Below are positions 5,287-5,933 of a stretch of DNA of 5,933 nucleotides, piece by piece. The stretch comes from Dehalococcoidia bacterium. GTDB taxonomy: Bacteria > Chloroflexota > Dehalococcoidia > Dehalococcoidales > UBA1222. Position numbers and translations under genes: made by a program. The stretch lies in assembly GCA_009776515.1 (NCBI GenBank), contig WRNP01000078.1, forward strand, positions 1 through 5,933. Reading direction: 5' to 3'. The notes under the pieces are model-generated. The model did no database searches and was not told the DNA's origin. It saw only the letters and a program-made list of their open reading frames with translations. How positions within the stretch are numbered: position 1 is the first letter of the stretch; each line of letters starts with the position of its first letter.

Positions 5287-5933
5287 TTATTCTACCGAGA
5301 CGATATAGTTGTAGTGGGGCTGGCCGCCGTATACGATTTCGATTTGGAGGTGAGGGTAGCGGCACCCGACATCATCTTTAGTTTGCTGGGCGCGGGCTTC
5401 ATCGGTATCGGCACCGTAGTAGATGGTAAGCACATCGCTGTTTTCGGGGGCGAGACGACCTAGGGCTTTGTAAAGTGCCGCCTCTGGCTCATCAGCGACG
5501 GAGATGATTTCGCCATCATCAAGTATGCCGATGGCCTGCTTCTTTTTGATCTTCAGGCCATTGATTTCAGTATCGCGCACGGCTCGGGTGATCTCGATGG
5601 TCTTGGCGATGCCCAAGGCAGCGGTCATGAGCTTTGCGTTGGTTTCGAAATCGGCTTCGTAATCAAAGGCCAATATGGCAGCAATGCCCTGGGGGGTGGT
5701 TATGGAGGGCACAACGCAGACCTTTTTATCGGTGAACTGTTGCACCTTTTCGGCTGTCATGACGATGTTCTTATTGTTGGGCAGTATGATGACATTGTCG
5801 GAAGCGATCTTGTTGACTGCCTGCAAGATATCCTTGGTGGAGGGATTCATGGTCTGCCCTCCCGAGACGATGGCGGAGGCGCCCAGCGATGAGAAGACGC
5901 TACTTAAACCACTTCCCGCCGTGACCGCCACGA
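5287..5933 (-). CDS. fakA: FakA-type fatty acid kinase (DAK2/YloV family), C-terminal part
   Basis: The frame runs in from the right edge and ends at TAA (5287-5289), giving 215 codons of the C-terminal part of a protein that is usually about 550 residues. FakA hallmarks are VAVTAGSGLSSVFSSLGA, GGQTMNPSTKDI, VIILPNNKNIVMTAEKV and VVPSITTPQGIAAILAF. The GTG at 5929-5931 is an internal valine codon, because the homology begins there mid-domain and the frame stays open to the edge (the preceding codon ends in TC, fitting Ile or Val). FakA is an ATP-dependent kinase that phosphorylates fatty acid bound to a FakB/DegV partner; the present part matches the FakB-interacting C-terminal region, while the ATP-binding DAK2 domain lies outside the window. 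The degV gene follows after 37 bases, probably in the same transcript. In older annotation this family is called DAK phosphatase or dihydroxyacetone kinase-like, which is misleading. Confidence 0.92.
   Translation of the reverse strand, partial: VAVTAGSGLSSVFSSLGASAIVSGGQTMNPSTKDILQAVNKIASDNVIILPNNKNIVMTAEKVQQFTDKKVCVVPSITTPQGIAAILAFDYEADFETNAKLMTAALGIAKTIEITRAVRDTEINGLKIKKKQAIGILDDGEIISVADEPEAALYKALGRLAPENSDVLTIYYGADTDEARAQQTKDDVGCRYPHLQIEIVYGGQPHYNYIVSVE

Noticed and set aside
5929..5931. GTG as the start codon of a 214-residue protein.
   Set aside because: It falls at a conserved internal position of FakA and the frame is still open at the edge, so this is a truncated gene, not a short one.

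Overview
The window looks like bacterial chromosome of moderately high GC. It holds a conserved housekeeping block on the minus strand and a lower-GC accessory-looking gene on the plus strand. Intact RecG and DegV and a C-terminal FakA fragment establish it as bacterial. The order fakA-degV-recG occurs in Clostridia and Chloroflexota. The long RecG N-terminal extension, plus a NifB-type radical SAM tail at the left edge, make me lean to Chloroflexota (class Dehalococcoidia). That placement is inference from memory, not a computed result.

Layout: (1) 2-88, plus strand: the last 28 codons of a NifB-family radical SAM protein, recognised by its HCRQCRADA signature. (2) 89-371: an intergenic stretch of about 280 bases without a convincing gene. 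It holds small hairpins, a 33-bp near-perfect tandem duplication (274-342) and, at its end, a good sigma70-like promoter (352-380). (3) 414-1709, plus strand: an AAA ATPase with a C-terminal DUF4143, PD-(D/E)XK nuclease-like domain. An upstream TTG at 372 would give a longer frame, but it lies inside the promoter, so ATG 414 is the better start. (4) 1710-1788: a short convergent intergenic region with one imperfect hairpin. (5) 1789-4242, minus strand: recG. (6) 4314-5249, minus strand: a DegV/FakB fatty-acid-binding protein. (7) 5287 to the right edge, minus strand: the C-terminal part of a FakA-type (DAK2/YloV) fatty acid kinase.

The three minus-strand genes are read fakA -> degV -> recG, with gaps of 37 and 71 bases and good Shine-Dalgarno sites before degV and recG. 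They are probably one operon whose promoter lies beyond the right edge. FakA and the DegV protein would act together: DegV/FakB carries a fatty acid, FakA phosphorylates it, and the acyl phosphate feeds phospholipid synthesis. RecG, a fork-remodelling helicase, is a conserved neighbour with no direct biochemical link.

I found no convincing new multi-gene system. The most unusual part is the control region of the DUF4143 ATPase (about 190-413): a tandem duplication with inverted-repeat half-sites directly upstream of a strong-looking promoter, driving a gene that looks horizontally acquired. No CRISPR array, tRNA, rRNA or transposase was seen.
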